From Siphonodentalium dalli (lineage: Eukaryota; Mollusca; Scaphopoda; Gadilida; Siphonodentaliidae), in assembly GCA_032622095.1 (NCBI GenBank), contig CP136064.1, positions 258,705,863 through 258,769,862 on the forward strand: a stretch of 64,000 nt of DNA, given 5' to 3'. The notes below the pieces were generated by a model. It was given only the letters and a program-made list of their open reading frames with translations, had not been told where the DNA came from and made no database searches. The position numbers were made by a program, and so were the translations under genes. Shown here piece after piece: positions 33,839 through 45,110 of this stretch. The number at the start of each line of letters is the position of its first letter. Positions within the stretch are counted from its first letter, which is position 1.

Positions 33839-34028
33839 AGCATGTGGTCACAGCGGTGAAGAGTCTCTTTTTTGCTTTCACCTTAATATCTATTATTTAT
33901 TCATTTTTGTAGGAAGAAATACCTCAATTTATTTTTATAATTTGAGTTTGACTTTTTGTATTAAAAAATCATGTGAAATTCATGCACATTACTGCTATGT
34001 GTCAATGGATGCGATGGTGATGTATATA

Positions 34029-34136
34029 TTTTTATTTTTTCCTTCCTATAACTACTTTTTCCAACCCAAATATTCGTAAACCAGGCTATTTTTTGTTGTG
34101 GCCTAAGTTCATTATATAAAATTGACTCAAAAAAGA
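34029..34136 (+). repeat. Flanking direct repeat, right copy
   Basis: Counterpart of 33284-33395 (CCAACCCAAATATTCGTAAA...). Together the two copies bracket the expanded spacer and hairpin remnant, either as a segmental duplication or as long terminal direct repeats of an unrecognised element. Confidence 0.75.
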
Positions 34137-35344
34137 TTATTTACTGCATAGAGTTTACGACTGGAATCATCAGCTCACAGACCATTCTATTTTACCGTGT
34201 GGCTAACATATGGCCACGGAAGTGCACATGGCAGCACAGGAATGTAGGTCAAAGTTACACTCATACAAAAAATCTCAACACAATACTGGAGCGTGAGTGA
34301 GAAAACACCGATATGATAATAGGATAAACCGGAGATGAGGCGGTAACCTTGGTCCCGCGCATGTGCCGTTTACGATACTCGTTTATATATCACACAAACT
34401 GGTATATAACCTGAGAGAAACAACGGTATATCTGTTGAAGATCATCCTTCCGATATGACAACATTTAAATTTATTAACGAAAGAGTTGAAAATGTCAACC
34501 ATTAAATCTAAGCTTTATTGAAATTCGATTCATAATTTTTTAATTTAAAAAAAAAATATTCTACCACTTTAATTTTTTTGGTCGGGTGGAAAAGTTTACA
34601 GGTTTCTCGCTGAAAATATACGGAAATGTCGTTGGAAAATATCGAGAGGTCATACCAGGTCACGCTCAGCTGTGGCCCCGACGATCGATAACTGATATTC
34701 GGGATGAGAGAATCGGCATTCAATTGGCATAATCTTGTATATTGTGTGCGCATACATTCTATTTTCTATTTCGCAACATGTGTAATATATACTGCTTTTG
34801 TTTATTGAAATAGAACATTGCTACAGCTATAGAACTTGCCGATAATCAGGGTACATGTGCATTTAGATGTTTCAACTGCATGTAATTGGTGCCATATCCC
34901 AGAGTGACCATATACATTCTAATGCTCATATTTAGTAGGATTATATAGTCACAGTATGGAAAATTCAAATGTTTGAAAAATTCGAGGCGACACATGTTGG
35001 GAATTCCCAGATCGAATACGGACAACCAATATTTTGGACTTTATAATTTCAACCATTAGGTTTTAGATAAGTAGTGTTGTTATTGTGAGTGGATGATACG
35101 GTGACACAAACTCCATGCAGTGTTTACCTCCCTTGATGACTCGATAAGATAAGACCGCTGTTACCGGTGACGCTTTACTCACATTTGGTGGACTTCCACG
35201 ATATTCATATATACCAAGCGAACAGAGCCACGTGTTGCCCCAAATCAAGCGCACAAAATATCTAATACAGTTTGTGTAATTTCGTTCATTAAGTTTGGAA
35301 AGTCCCCACCAAAGAACTATTTCGCGCAATGCAGTGCTTTGGTT
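34137..35344. other. No recognised feature
   Basis: Short reverse frames at 34508-34753 and 35063-35329 lack domains; nothing else is supported. Confidence 0.35.
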
Positions 35345-35545
35345 CTCCGGTTATTTTATCAAAACAAATGTCTAAACGCACATGGTAAACCTCAGTCAAA
35401 TAATAAGTCAAAGAAGTTCTAATTGGCTATCATTTTGCTGAGCAGCATGCAAACATCGCCGACAAGACCTATACCGCTATTAGTATCCGTTATGTAAGTA
35501 CTTGTTAGCGAGGGAAATCTTCTCGGTTACAATGTTTCGGAGTGA
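35345..35545 (+). repeat. Copy of the interior of the 929-bp insertion
   Basis: ATTTTATCAAAACAAATGTC, AACGCACATGG and AGAAGTTCTAATTGGCT match 15790-15870 with moderate divergence and the same order. The 84-bp terminal repeats are not seen here. Confidence 0.65.
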
Positions 35546-36412
35546 CATCTAGCGGATGCTAGATATAGGAGAGAATAACATAGACACTGGGCCCTGATTG
35601 GTCAATAGCCTTGTGTGTTTTTTGCATAACAAAATCATCACACCTTTTCCCTATGGTTTTCCATAGGTAAAATAGCCACTCACAGGAATTAACCCTTTGT
35701 AGTGAAGTTTGAATTTGTGGAGTGGTCTAAAATATGACATTATTTTTTTAGTGCGGTTCTGACACTAGTTATGGAAACACAAGATTAAAAGGCGAATTCC
35801 CTGCTAGACGGACATGATTTGTTTGCATAAAAAGTTTCTGCTAATGTCAATCTTTCAGATTTAAAGAAAATTTTGGACCTAGGATTTATATTGTAAACAG
35901 TATACGCTAATACGTTTGCACTGAAGCCTATGGAAAACATTTACATCAGTGTAACCTTATCAAAGAACATATATATTACATTATAATTTGGATATACAGC
36001 CCCAGTGCTTCCCTCCCTTCAAGATCGACCACGTTGATGTCTATTATTCACAGACATAACCCACTGTATGTTTGGACTATAACACTGGACTTCGCCCCTA
36101 TCATATGATTCATATCCTATATCTGCATAATCTCCAAACCGCAAATTAACCCAGTATGTAATATATCACGTTCGGCAACCTCTGGGATAAATAGGTCGAT
36201 AAATAAGTGAAAAATGTCCGGTCCCGATATTACCGGAGAAATCGAAATTCACTGACTGCTTCAACATTCTCCGCTTCAGAGAGTATGGTGCTCTGTATTT
36301 TATGACGAATGACCGGCGATTTTTATTAGCGCGCGCCGCGTGTATACTGTTCTGCAAATTCTTGATAGATGTGGTCCGATGGGCATTTTATTTATAGATA
36401 ATTGTTTTTTTC
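35546..36412. other. No recognised feature
   Basis: No gene or repeat is supported; a short reverse frame at 36166-36357 is unremarkable. Confidence 0.35.
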
Positions 36413-36840
36413 AGGTTTAAAAGTCGAACTGCGCGACCAGGAGGCCGAGTCCGGTAAAAGGTGTAGTTGGGGATTTCAATTTCGTTTATTGTCCTTTACA
36501 TTCATTAAGTCAATAATGTTGATTTTTGGTTTGTGACAAGCTATGTCAATTACCAATAAAAGAAATTTAAAAGATAATTTGTAAGTCTTATATTTCAACT
36601 TTTATAGATATGTTTCGTTCTGCAGCCCACTGATAGTTGTTGTCGGAGTCGGCCGCCGGTTCGTTAATTATAGGTGCTGGTTGTTATTGTTATTTTAACG
36701 GAATTCTGAGTTGGTCATTCGCGAAACCAATATAATTTATATTCTATAATTACAAGCATGGGTATATAATATATGATCTTGAGCGCGTTACCATTTCTGA
36801 CTATGGTTTTCTTGTTGTTACATGTTTCTGATTAGCTTGG
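36413..36840 (+). repeat. Dispersed element, longest copy
   Basis: AAAAGTCGAACTGCGCGACC (from about 36420) and CGTTAATTATAGGTGCTGGTTGTTATTGTTATTTTAACGGAATTC-like sequence (from about 36664) both occur in inverse orientation at 44940-45110. The end ACCATTTCTGACTATGGTTT (about 36790) occurs inverted at about 43655-43675. In this copy 180 bp separate the two blocks that are adjacent at 45060. Confidence 0.7.
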
Positions 36841-37269
36841 TCAGGTGTATCTTCTAAGCGACAATTTCTATCACTGCAATGTGTTTGTAAGGCACATGCA
36901 TCCGGCAGATAAGTGTTATTGAAAGTGTGAGTTACTACGAGCCGGTGGCTTGTCCAACGGGTGAGGCGGGAAATTCGACAATAACTGTCTTTGTGTGTAC
37001 TTCGCACAAGTAAAAAGTATATACATTTGAATAACGACCTTTCATCTCAAAGTAGATGCAGGTGCATAGTGAATGATGTCAAATTGTACAACGAGATAAT
37101 AGAGATTACTGTTTAAGTACTGCCCTACACAACTGTACAATTTATAATCAGAGACTTTAGATACAGACTGAAAGGTGCACAAAATATTGATATACCGGCT
37201 TCATATGCTCTGAAAAATACTGTCCATGGTTACAGCCAATTTTCAGCTGTTTTAAAATTTTCGAACAGA

Positions 37270-37700
37270 AGTGAAACAAACGCTCTTTATTTGTACCATA
37301 TCAGGAATAGATTAACACGGAACGCTCTATTCTTTTCGATGCCGTGCACATGGCTATTGCTTGATGTGGGCACACACACCGCGTTCTTGATGTGGGCACA
37401 CACACCGCGTTCTAAGTTGTATTGCTTGATGTGGGCACACACACCGCGTTCTAAGTTGTATTTCTATTGCTTGATGTGGGCACACACACCGCCTTGATGT
37501 GGACACACACACCGCGTTCTAAGTTGTATTTCTATGAGTTCGGTGCGTCTTTCTGTGATATATAATGCCAATAGAAAGGTAGATGAAATATTCATTGACC
37601 TATTTCGATACCGGGAAAAATTAAAAAGCGAATATTATTAGGTGTATTTTGGAGCGCAAATCGCCATGTGGTTTTAACATATTTGCCTTTAGGAAAAAAA
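37270..37700 (+). repeat. Copy of the B-type dispersed repeat
   Basis: CAAACGCTCTTTATTTGTAC, GATTAACACGGAACGCTCT and GAAAGGTAGATGAAATATTC...TTTTGGAGCGCAAATCGCC match 46545-46800 and 47950-48150. The middle is interrupted by a local tandem array (37360-37535). Confidence 0.75.
37360..37535. repeat. Short tandem repeat of GATGTGGGCACACACACCGC
   Basis: Five copies of TTGATGTGGGCACACACACC-type sequence with variable-length linkers (TTCTAAGTTGTATTTCTATT-like or none). The array lies inside the B-type repeat, where the other copies have a single TGTGACACAAACACCG segment. Confidence 0.9.
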
Positions 37701-38161
37701 ACATATATCGGACAAATCATGCGCTGTTTTGTTCTCCATATCGAAATACCATTCCTGATGCAATATTAGTTTTATATTACACTAGCAGGGTTACCCGGCG
37801 TTGCCCAGGTTAAAGTGATGTGAAGCACTCTGCATATTGTGGATATATGATGGGAATAGAGGATACTCTTGTTCAAAGCGTTACACATATTCTCATAAAT
37901 TATATATCCAAATAGCGTCACAAAACATTATTCTTACACATGGAATATAAGTAATAGCTCACCTTGTCGGATCGGAGCGATTGTCATTTTGTTTATCGCG
38001 AATAATCCGTCCCACCAATAAAGAACTATTTATTTATTTACAACTGCGTATACTTCAGACGTTATAACATGAACATCATAAACACGTTAGATCGCAAAAA
38101 TAAAAGACGACAATTGGGTTTTACATAGAGATGTATCAATCAATCTAGTGGGTTTGACTAA

Positions 38162-38407
38162 GATTTTGAGGACACCTGGTTATCATATCTCCATGAAGAT
38201 ACAGATATTTTGAAGAAATGTCCAGGTGCTCATCTGTTCATTTTGCTATATATACTGGCTAATTATTCTCAGTTTAAAAGAAATGTTGCCAATCACATCT
38301 ATCAGCTACATGTGCCCGACACAGAGCGAGATTTTGAGTTGTTTATGTTAGGCGATGAGTCTGTTCTAAAACATAAAATATATCCTCTGAATATTGGGGA
38401 GATATAA
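38162..38407 (+). CDS. Protein-like open frame of about 81 codons, family unknown
   Basis: After an in-frame stop just before 38162 the frame stays open to a TAA at 38405-38407. The composition looks protein-like: a hydrophobic GAHLFILLYILANYSQFKRN segment, then charged sequence with DTERDFELFMLGDES, ending PLNIGEI. There is no usable ATG at the start; the frame could open at a 3' splice site (CTAAG at 38157-38161). It lies inside the dispersed element at 37775-40190, so it may be a decayed transposon protein rather than a host exon. Confidence 0.2.
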   Translation, partial: DFEDTWLSYLHEDTDILKKCPGAHLFILLYILANYSQFKRNVANHIYQLHVPDTERDFELFMLGDESVLKHKIYPLNIGEI

Positions 38408-38769
38408 CCTTGTCAGATGTCAGTATTGGAGGATCCTGAAAAGGCATGTGCCACTGACTCCGTTTTCTTTTATCTCAGAAGAAATTATATTTGACGGCAC
38501 ACTGTGACCACTATTGTTGCACAGGCCTTCTATACATTTCCATTTCTCTTGTAACTTTTTTGTGGAAACTATATTGAATGTGGCAGACTCAATTGTGTTA
38601 TAATATTAACATGAGCTAGTCTAATATCTTAACATGCACCATTACCTTCTTCTTAAAAAGTTACCACAGTTTGAACGACTTGGTGTCACCTCGATTGTAC
38701 CCCGTGAAGTTATATATAGAACACATACAGACAGACATATAATTGCAAATATATCTAGGCACCAAATGT

Positions 38770-40090
38770 GACATTTTACGTACGATTTGATTCCTCGTAT
38801 TATTTGAGAAGAACGTGTATGAATTTGATGTTAATTGGCACTAAACATATTTATATCAGTTGTGGTGACCCACCCGTCCCTATTTCGGACCCAAGCGCGC
38901 AACATTGACATCATTAAATCACAAACTTAGACTCATGCATTATGGAGATGAATATATATAAAATTGTTTAAAATTGGCGAGTATACAAATTCGTATAAGA
39001 TTTAAGGCCCCACATCTCTCACCCAAACTGTACTAATTTGGCGTAGTTAAACCACATGATTAGATTCCTCGTAGCACGGAGAATATGTACCAATCTGGTG
39101 GAAATCGGCGCTAAATATATTGTTTATCTATTCGTGTGTCTCTCTCGCCCTCTGTGGACCCACTAACCCCCATCTCTCACCCAAAAAACAGCACCAACAT
39201 GGCGTCTTTAAATTACACGATCAGACTCCTCGTATTTTGGATGAGAATGCGTATCACTTTGGTAGAAATTGGTGCTAAACGTATTACGTATCAATTTTGG
39301 TGCCCCTCTGCCTTTCAGTTCAACCCTGACTCGAATGACACCACTTTTGACATATTTAAGCCACACCATTAGACTCCTCATACCATGGGGATGATAGTGT
39401 ATAATTGTGGTGGCAATCGGCGACTAAACCCATTCTTATCTAATTGATTGAGTGCCCCTCCCACAATATTTCATCAAAACGACAGCAATTTGGAGTCTTT
39501 AAATCGCACAATTAGATTCCTTGTATCATGGGGAAGAATATTTATCAATTTGGTGGAAATCGGCGCTAAAATTCGTTTTATAAATTTTGGCGCCCCTCTC
39601 CCCTTCCGTGCACCCCTGACGCGAATGGCGCCACGTTTGACATATTTAAACAACACCATTAGATTCCTCATATCATGGGCATGATTATATAAAAGTTTTA
39701 TGGCAATCGGCGGCAAATATTTTTTTTTACCCCTCCCCTGTTCTGCCCCTGACAACGGCGTCACTTTAGAAAATTCTAACCCACACCATTATCTTTCTAG
39801 TAAAAAGTTACCCCTAGTAGACCGTTTGGTGCCATCTAGATGGTCCCTCGGCGCTAAACTTAGTTTATAAATTTTGGTGCCCCTCTCCCCTTCCGTGCAT
39901 ACACTCTTGATATATTTAAACCACACCATCAGATTCCTTATATCATGGTGATGATTATATATAAGTTTCGTGGCAATCGGCGACAAATTATTTTTTCTGC
40001 CCCTCCCCCTTTGCTGCCCCTGACAACAACGGCCTCATTTTAGAAAATCCTAACCCTCACCATTATCATTCTCGTAAACAGTTACCCCTG
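38770..40090 (+). repeat. Degenerate tandem array, unit about 145 bp
   Basis: CACCATTAGATTCCTCRTAT...ATGGGGATGATTAT...GGTGGAAATCGGCGCTAAA recurs at about 38780, 39055, 39218, 39363, 39506, 39654 and 39925. The linking parts contain GGTGCCCCTCTCCCCTTCCG. The unit resembles repeated tails of retroelements, where AAATCGG follows a long polypurine/pyrimidine stretch. Confidence 0.8.
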
Positions 40091-40199
40091 GTAGACCCCT
40101 TTGGTGTCGTCTAGATGGTCCCCTGTGAATTTCTATAGAACACAGACAGACAGACAGACAGACATTCGCAAATATAGATATAGATATCAATTAAGGGTT

Positions 40200-40530
40200 A
40201 ACTTTGTTCTTTTAGTTTAGTTTTCCAAGAAGTATTTAGTGTGCAATTGGTTGTCTGCAGGCCAAAGGTCGAATATGTTTATACTTTGGGTAAAATGTTT
40301 TGACTGAAATGGCAATCTGTTGGAAAACGTCCAACCGTGGGGGTTGTTAAGTTTGAAATATATAACAGTTGGAGAGCTTGATGAATATTCCAACACAAAA
40401 GGGTCGTGCAGAGGGGATTTCCCCCGATTGGGGAATTTCGTTCTGGTTCGAATGTGCGCAATATAGAAAATTCCAAGTTTGACACCCCATACCCAACGGA
40501 GACCTCTAGACACATCCCTGGCTTTTTAAT
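40200..40530 (-). repeat. Dispersed element with one unit of the 31-bp repeat
   Basis: On the reverse strand this reads CCAACTGTTATATATTTCAA, then CCCACGGTTGGACGTTTTCCAA, then CAGATTGCCATTTCAGTCAA. The middle piece is one diverged unit of the array at 24628-25144, and the flanks match 25145-25190 and 25525-25545. It is an unamplified relative of that locus. Confidence 0.55.
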
Positions 40531-41270
40531 GCTGTTTGCTATATAAAGTCCGAAGTGATTGGATTTCCGTGTCTACCGACTAACCTCACCAGAGAAATCA
40601 AGCATCTGGTTTAATGAACAGCCGCATGTTTTGTTATATTATTCCTTCAATAAATAAGCGTGGTCGAACGCGGCCTGCTCTAGACTAAATGCCGATAATC
40701 TACCAAAAATCTCGTTTTTTGCTATAGAATAAACACATCACACACAGAAAGCACTTGCCTTCCAGAGTAATGTTATTTGTGTAAAGAATTTACAAAGACA
40801 TGCAGAACCTATATATTCTAACAGTAGTGCGTGTATCGACAACATGGGATTCTGAAATCGAGATGAAAACAAGATAAAGATTAGCATATCTTTTTTAAAG
40901 AAAAAAAAACTAAACTTACCAGAAATGAATCAATATCACTGAAAAAATGTTGGATTCATTGTAATAATGATAGATTCAATGTAAAACAAATATCCTTGCA
41001 AACATTGTTTAAAGTTTTGGGACAGGACACCGATGGACCCATTTTTCAAGAGAATATAAAGCGATTTTTCCTAGTATAAATTATGCTGGAAAAAATTAAG
41101 GGCTGGCTTGCCCATATAGACATATCATTATGAATAGAACTGAGATTGGTAAAATTTGTATTATTTCTTAGCCAATATGACAATATTCTGGTGTAATTCA
41201 GTCTCAGTTATGGGCCTTACTTTAGCAAATGTGTCACATTTATAGTGTGAAATAACCATGACTTGTATTA
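40531..41270. other. No recognised feature
   Basis: AT-rich sequence with an A run near 40900; no gene or repeat is supported. Confidence 0.4.
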
Positions 41271-41274
41271 TGTA

Positions 41275-41530
41275 TTTAAGATACGGGAGGTATTCCTTGT
41301 GGGTAAAGGTGTTAACATAGTCACATCCACTAAAATCGCCATAAACAGAAAAAATATTATATAATAGACAGATATTGTTCTTATATCAATCATACCTATC
41401 GCGTACAATGCATGTTATTGTCACGTTTGCACACTTGGTTATGTAAACAACAACAAAACGTTACGGAACCGATTGTTTATAGACAAACACTTGGAACTAC
41501 CGTATCGTCCAATGAAATTGTTCCGTTGCG
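41275..41530 (+). mobile_element. Truncated relative of the 3516-4039 element
   Basis: TTTAAGATACGGGAGG at the left end, then GCCATAAACAGAAAAAATA, TTGTTCTTATATCAATCATA, TTATGTAAACAA and AACGTTACGGA in the same order as 3516-3715. The right terminal repeat was not found. Confidence 0.6.
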
Positions 41531-41761
41531 CTGTGGAATGCGTAGATAAAATTATTGGCGCAATCAACAATTGAATTCAAATCACACCAAATTTTATTTA
41601 AAAACCCATTCTACCCGCTTTCAGTCAAAAACAAGCTAACCACTTTACTTCATGATTGCGAAATGATCAGACAGAAAACGTGTACATAATATAATTGTTC
41701 TCGCAAAGAGGTGGATATTTTTCAACCCAATTAGTATGTTCTCCTATAACCTATAGGTTAT

Positions 41762-42450
41762 ACACTCTAAATAGTGTTGGGTAAAATTTTACCCAACACA
41801 ATGGTGAATATAGAACTATGCGAACGAAAATTTTACCCAATGTTGGGCAATGTTTTTACTCAACGCAGGGTAACAATTCACCCAATATTAATTTACGGGT
41901 ACATACAATCACCCAACCCAGAAGAGAAATTAATATTGGGTAAATTGTTACCCTGTGGTGAGTTAACCCTTTACCCAACAGAAGGGCCCTGTGCCAATGC
42001 ATTCTCTTATATATGCGAGTCGACCATAGGTCGCCTCGCATATATAAGAGAATGCATTGGCTTAACACATTAAAAATTATAAAATTGTTAAAAAATGTAA
42101 GAAAAAATGGTAAAAAGTGTTAAAAAAAAGATTTTTTGTAGGCCAATGCATTCTCTTATATATGCGAGGCGACCTATGGTCGACTCGCATATATAAGAGA
42201 ATGCATTGGCACAGGGCTAACTGTAACTATCACAATGTGGTCAAGGAGCCGGTTCCAATGATATCCATATTTGTATGGTTCTATTGAGACAGACCGAATA
42301 TATTTTAGGCTGTTGAAGCTTTATTTGGCCGGTTTTGGCCGGTTTGTTGGGTAAAGGGTTAAAACATTGGGTATTATTTACTCAACGTTCGCGTGGTGCT
42401 ATATGCACCATTGTGTTTTAGGTAATTTTACCCAACGCGATTTGGAGTGT
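41762..42450. mobile_element. Inverted-repeat element interrupted by palindrome-core copy C
   Basis: The left arm ACACTCTAAATAGTGTTGGG (41762) mirrors the right arm CCCAACGCGATTTGGAGTGT (to 42450). Further in, AATTCACCCAATATTAATTT (about 41875) mirrors AAATTAATATTGGGTAAATT (about 41927). Removing the TTAA-flanked block 41963-42362 restores continuity of the arm (GTGGTGAG-TTAA-AACATTGGG). The host is thus a roughly 290-bp fold-back element rich in TTGGGTAAA/TTTACCCAA motifs, with no coding content. Confidence 0.8.
41963..42362 (+). mobile_element. Palindrome-core MITE with TTAA ends, copy C (nested)
   Basis: TTAACCCTTTACCCAACA at the left and TGTTGGGTAAAGGGTTAA at the right. Hairpins lie at 41994-42060 and 42143-42209. 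It is very similar to copy A over its whole length and in the same orientation, with intact TTAA duplications, so it is a relatively recent insertion. Confidence 0.9.
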
Positions 42451-43231
42451 TGAAAGGGTTAATTTTATCAAACAGGAGGATCACTAACTTTTTCGATATG
42501 CGGATGAGATACGTCAATATAGACCAATGATAGGCTTGTAAATTAGGTTGCGTGTATACCGCGCGCGCATTAGAAGTCCCACGGAGAATAAAGTGGATAC
42601 ATGCAGCACACCACGGCGTACAAACTTTTCTAATTTGAAATTGGATCGAATGGCCAGACGGTAAATTTATACGCTAATCAAACCGTCACGGGGTCGATAA
42701 TGATGCCATTTGTGAAATAAGTTTTTTGTGACCATATAATTAACAGAAACCCATCAGATCGGCAGATGTACAGTCGTGTTATCATCTAGCCGAGCTTCGA
42801 AACCGAGATCAGTCTGTTGGTTCTGGCAATATCTCGGACAATCCGACCACCAGATGTACCGTGGCTATTTCATCAAACTTCGGTCAGAAACCAGATGGCT
42901 GGTTCTGGCGCAGAGTCCAGTTCACACAGAACACCATACTCCTGATATTAACTTAATAATATATTTACGCTCTTATTTGCATTCGATATTTCGCTGTATG
43001 AGGGAACTTGAATGTTGAACGTCGGTTGGTTGAAATCGCGTAATGTGACGTCATTTGCGAGACCAAACTTGTTTCCGCAATGCACAAATGCCACTTATAA
43101 CACTATCAGAATACCTGTGTAAATGCGTGCTAAATGCTCTTTTAATCTGATACATGTAGCTCGTGCACTGGCAGTGGAAATATAAGTAATGGATGTTGAT
43201 AGTGTTGTGTTCCATGGAGTGTATATGGATG
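42451..43231. other. No recognised feature
   Basis: Short frames (for example 42776-43018) carry no domain; nothing is supported. Confidence 0.35.
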
Positions 43232-43297
43232 CAAAAAGTTGGTCTGACATTTTTTGAGAAGTGTTTTCGCGTTCCACACAAAATGTCAGACCAACTT
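43232..43297. repeat. Short hairpin with 18-bp perfect stem
   Basis: AAGTTGGTCTGACATTTT is matched exactly by AAAATGTCAGACCAACTT, with about 30 nt between, part of which (GTGTTTTCGCGTTCCACAC) can also pair weakly. No target duplication was identified. Confidence 0.65.
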
Positions 43298-43639
43298 GAA
43301 TTCTTAAATGACGTTATCATAACGTTAAATATATAAATACTGCCAATGTTTGTGTAATTTGGGGTCCCAAAACGGTGTGTGTATCTCATGTTTTTGGTTT
43401 AATGAGAATAAAGCATTTAATTTAACTGGGTTTATGGTAGTTTCAGAGGTTATTTATAACAAGCCACATCACGACGCTGACAGTTTAATTGTTGGAGGGC
43501 CTATACGGCCTCGACCATCTAGTTTACGAATGTCCAGTCGCCGATAGAGTTCTGTTGACTAATTGGTGGTTCAGCGAACCTTCGTTTTGACACATGCCAC
43601 GATGTACTCTACATTGCAGACAGCTTGAAACTTCACATC

Positions 43640-43790
43640 CTCACATAGATACAAGAAAACCATAGTCAGAAATGGTAACGCCACTAAGATCATATTATTA
43701 GCCATAAATATAAATAATAATATAAAATATATTGGTTACATGAATGGACCGCCTCAGAATTCCGTTAAGAAAAGTAATTCTTCAAATTAT
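43640..43790 (-). repeat. Dispersed element, partial copy
   Basis: AAGAAAACCATAGTCAGAAATGG and AATATATTGGTTACATGAAT...CAGAATTCCGTTAA match the reverse complement of 36695-36820. Confidence 0.65.
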
Positions 43791-44144
43791 TACAATGAAC
43801 TACGGCTTATAAATTACTGCAGGTTTCTCAGTCGCCACACCAGAATGCTTCTAAATGCGGATCAAAGCTAAGAGTGCATGGCACAGCCATTGTTCATAGA
43901 CATTTTACAGATAGCGAGAATGATGCATGCTGGGAACGAAAGTATCCACAGCAAAGCCATGTGCTTACGGCCGCATGCGTTTATTATAGGGGATTTATGG
44001 TGGGCCTATAAAACTAATTATAACTTTGTTATCTGTCATAGTTTATGCGTGAAATTTTAAACATATATACCATGGACATATACCCCTTCCAGAATGTTGA
44101 AAAACATTTTCAGTTGCTCATCGTATTTTTATAGACGAAATAGT

Positions 44145-44905
44145 CCGAAATTTCAGAAAATTGCGCTAACTGCTAAATGTTTTAATGTGTTACAAAACGT
44201 CTGATAAAAAGAGTTCTATCGGGAATATTCACACCATTTTTTTTTCAGAGAACATAAAGTAAACATAGTCCTATCGGGATATCGTAAAGGAGATTAATTA
44301 AAACCCTCAGACTGCCGAAACTGACGACATTAAATTCGCTTTTTCGTGTCCCACGGAAATGAAACTTGTCTGTCCATTGATCACGTTATTTATTTGACAT
44401 AGTATTTTTTTTTCTGTTGTATTTGAACACTTGTTGCACGTGCAGGCTGCACGATTATAATAACTTCAACCGATAAGCGCCGACTGATACCCGCGCAACA
44501 GTTTGTCTCAAATAAATTGTTATCAAAACGCAGGTTTATGGCCGCGGACATAAGCCGATTAAGTGTAATGTAATTTATCCATGAACTTGACTGAAAAATT
44601 GTGATTCTATCACCATTAGCCACGAAAATGGGACCTCTAAACAGGCAAGTTTGATTTTCGAGGGACATGAACAAGCGAATTTATTGTCGGCAGTTTCGGC
44701 AGTCTGAGGGTTAATTAATCCCGAATTAAACGGAACTACTTTACGATAGTCCGATAGGACTATGTTTACTCTATGCATGTTCTCTGAAAAAATAGTGTGA
44801 ATATTCCAGATAGAACTCTTTTTATCAGACGTTGTGTAACACCTTAAAACATTGAGCGTTATAGCGCAAACCGAAATGTGTTGTCTTGCAAGATATCCCA
44901 CCGCT
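44145..44905. mobile_element. Fold-back element with about 230-bp inverted arms
   Basis: The left arm contains ACGTCTGATAAAAAGAGTTC, GGAATATTCACAC, CAGAGAACAT, TAGTCCTATCGG and CCCTCAGACTGCCGAAACTG. All recur in reverse order and orientation between 44665 and 44870. The left arm runs to about 44375 and the right from about 44645, leaving a roughly 270-bp centre. There is no transposase. Frames at 44390-44674 and 44575-44901 are shadows. Confidence 0.8.
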
Positions 44906-44939
44906 TTAGCTAAATTTACCTTCCTACAATATCCATAAA

Positions 44940-45110
44940 GAGGATCATATATTATATACCCACGGTTTTAATTATAGAATATAAAATATATTGGTTTCGC
45001 GAATGACCAACTCAGAATTCCGTTAAAATAACAATAACAACCAGCACCTATAACGAACCGTTTTACTGGACTTGGCCTACTGGTCGCGTAGTTCCGACTT
45101 TTAAATAAAC
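44940..45110 (-). repeat. Dispersed element, partial copy
   Basis: Reverse-complement match to the two separated blocks of 36413-36840 (AACAACCAGCACCTATAACG; GGTCGCGTAGTTCCGACTTT), here directly adjacent. Confidence 0.7.

Larger units (their letters stand above)
37775..40190 (+). mobile_element. Composite dispersed element with ACCCGGCGTTGCCC start and (ACAG)n end
   Basis: It begins CTAGCAGGGTTACCCGGCGT and closes with CACAGACAGACAGACAGACA followed by an ATAGATATAGATATC tail (to about 40190). A second, similar end (GAACACATACAGACAGACAT) lies at about 38718, so a partial copy is nested or duplicated. Between them is a 145-bp-unit tandem array (38770-40090). An ACCCGGC-TTGCCC start with a CAGACAGACA plus ATAT tail is a style of invertebrate interspersed elements; I do not assign a class. 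Confidence 0.5.

Noticed and set aside
33284-34136. LTR retrotransposon bounded by direct repeats
   Set aside because: Repeats are only about 108 bp, lack TG...CA ends, and there is no primer-binding site or coding region between them.
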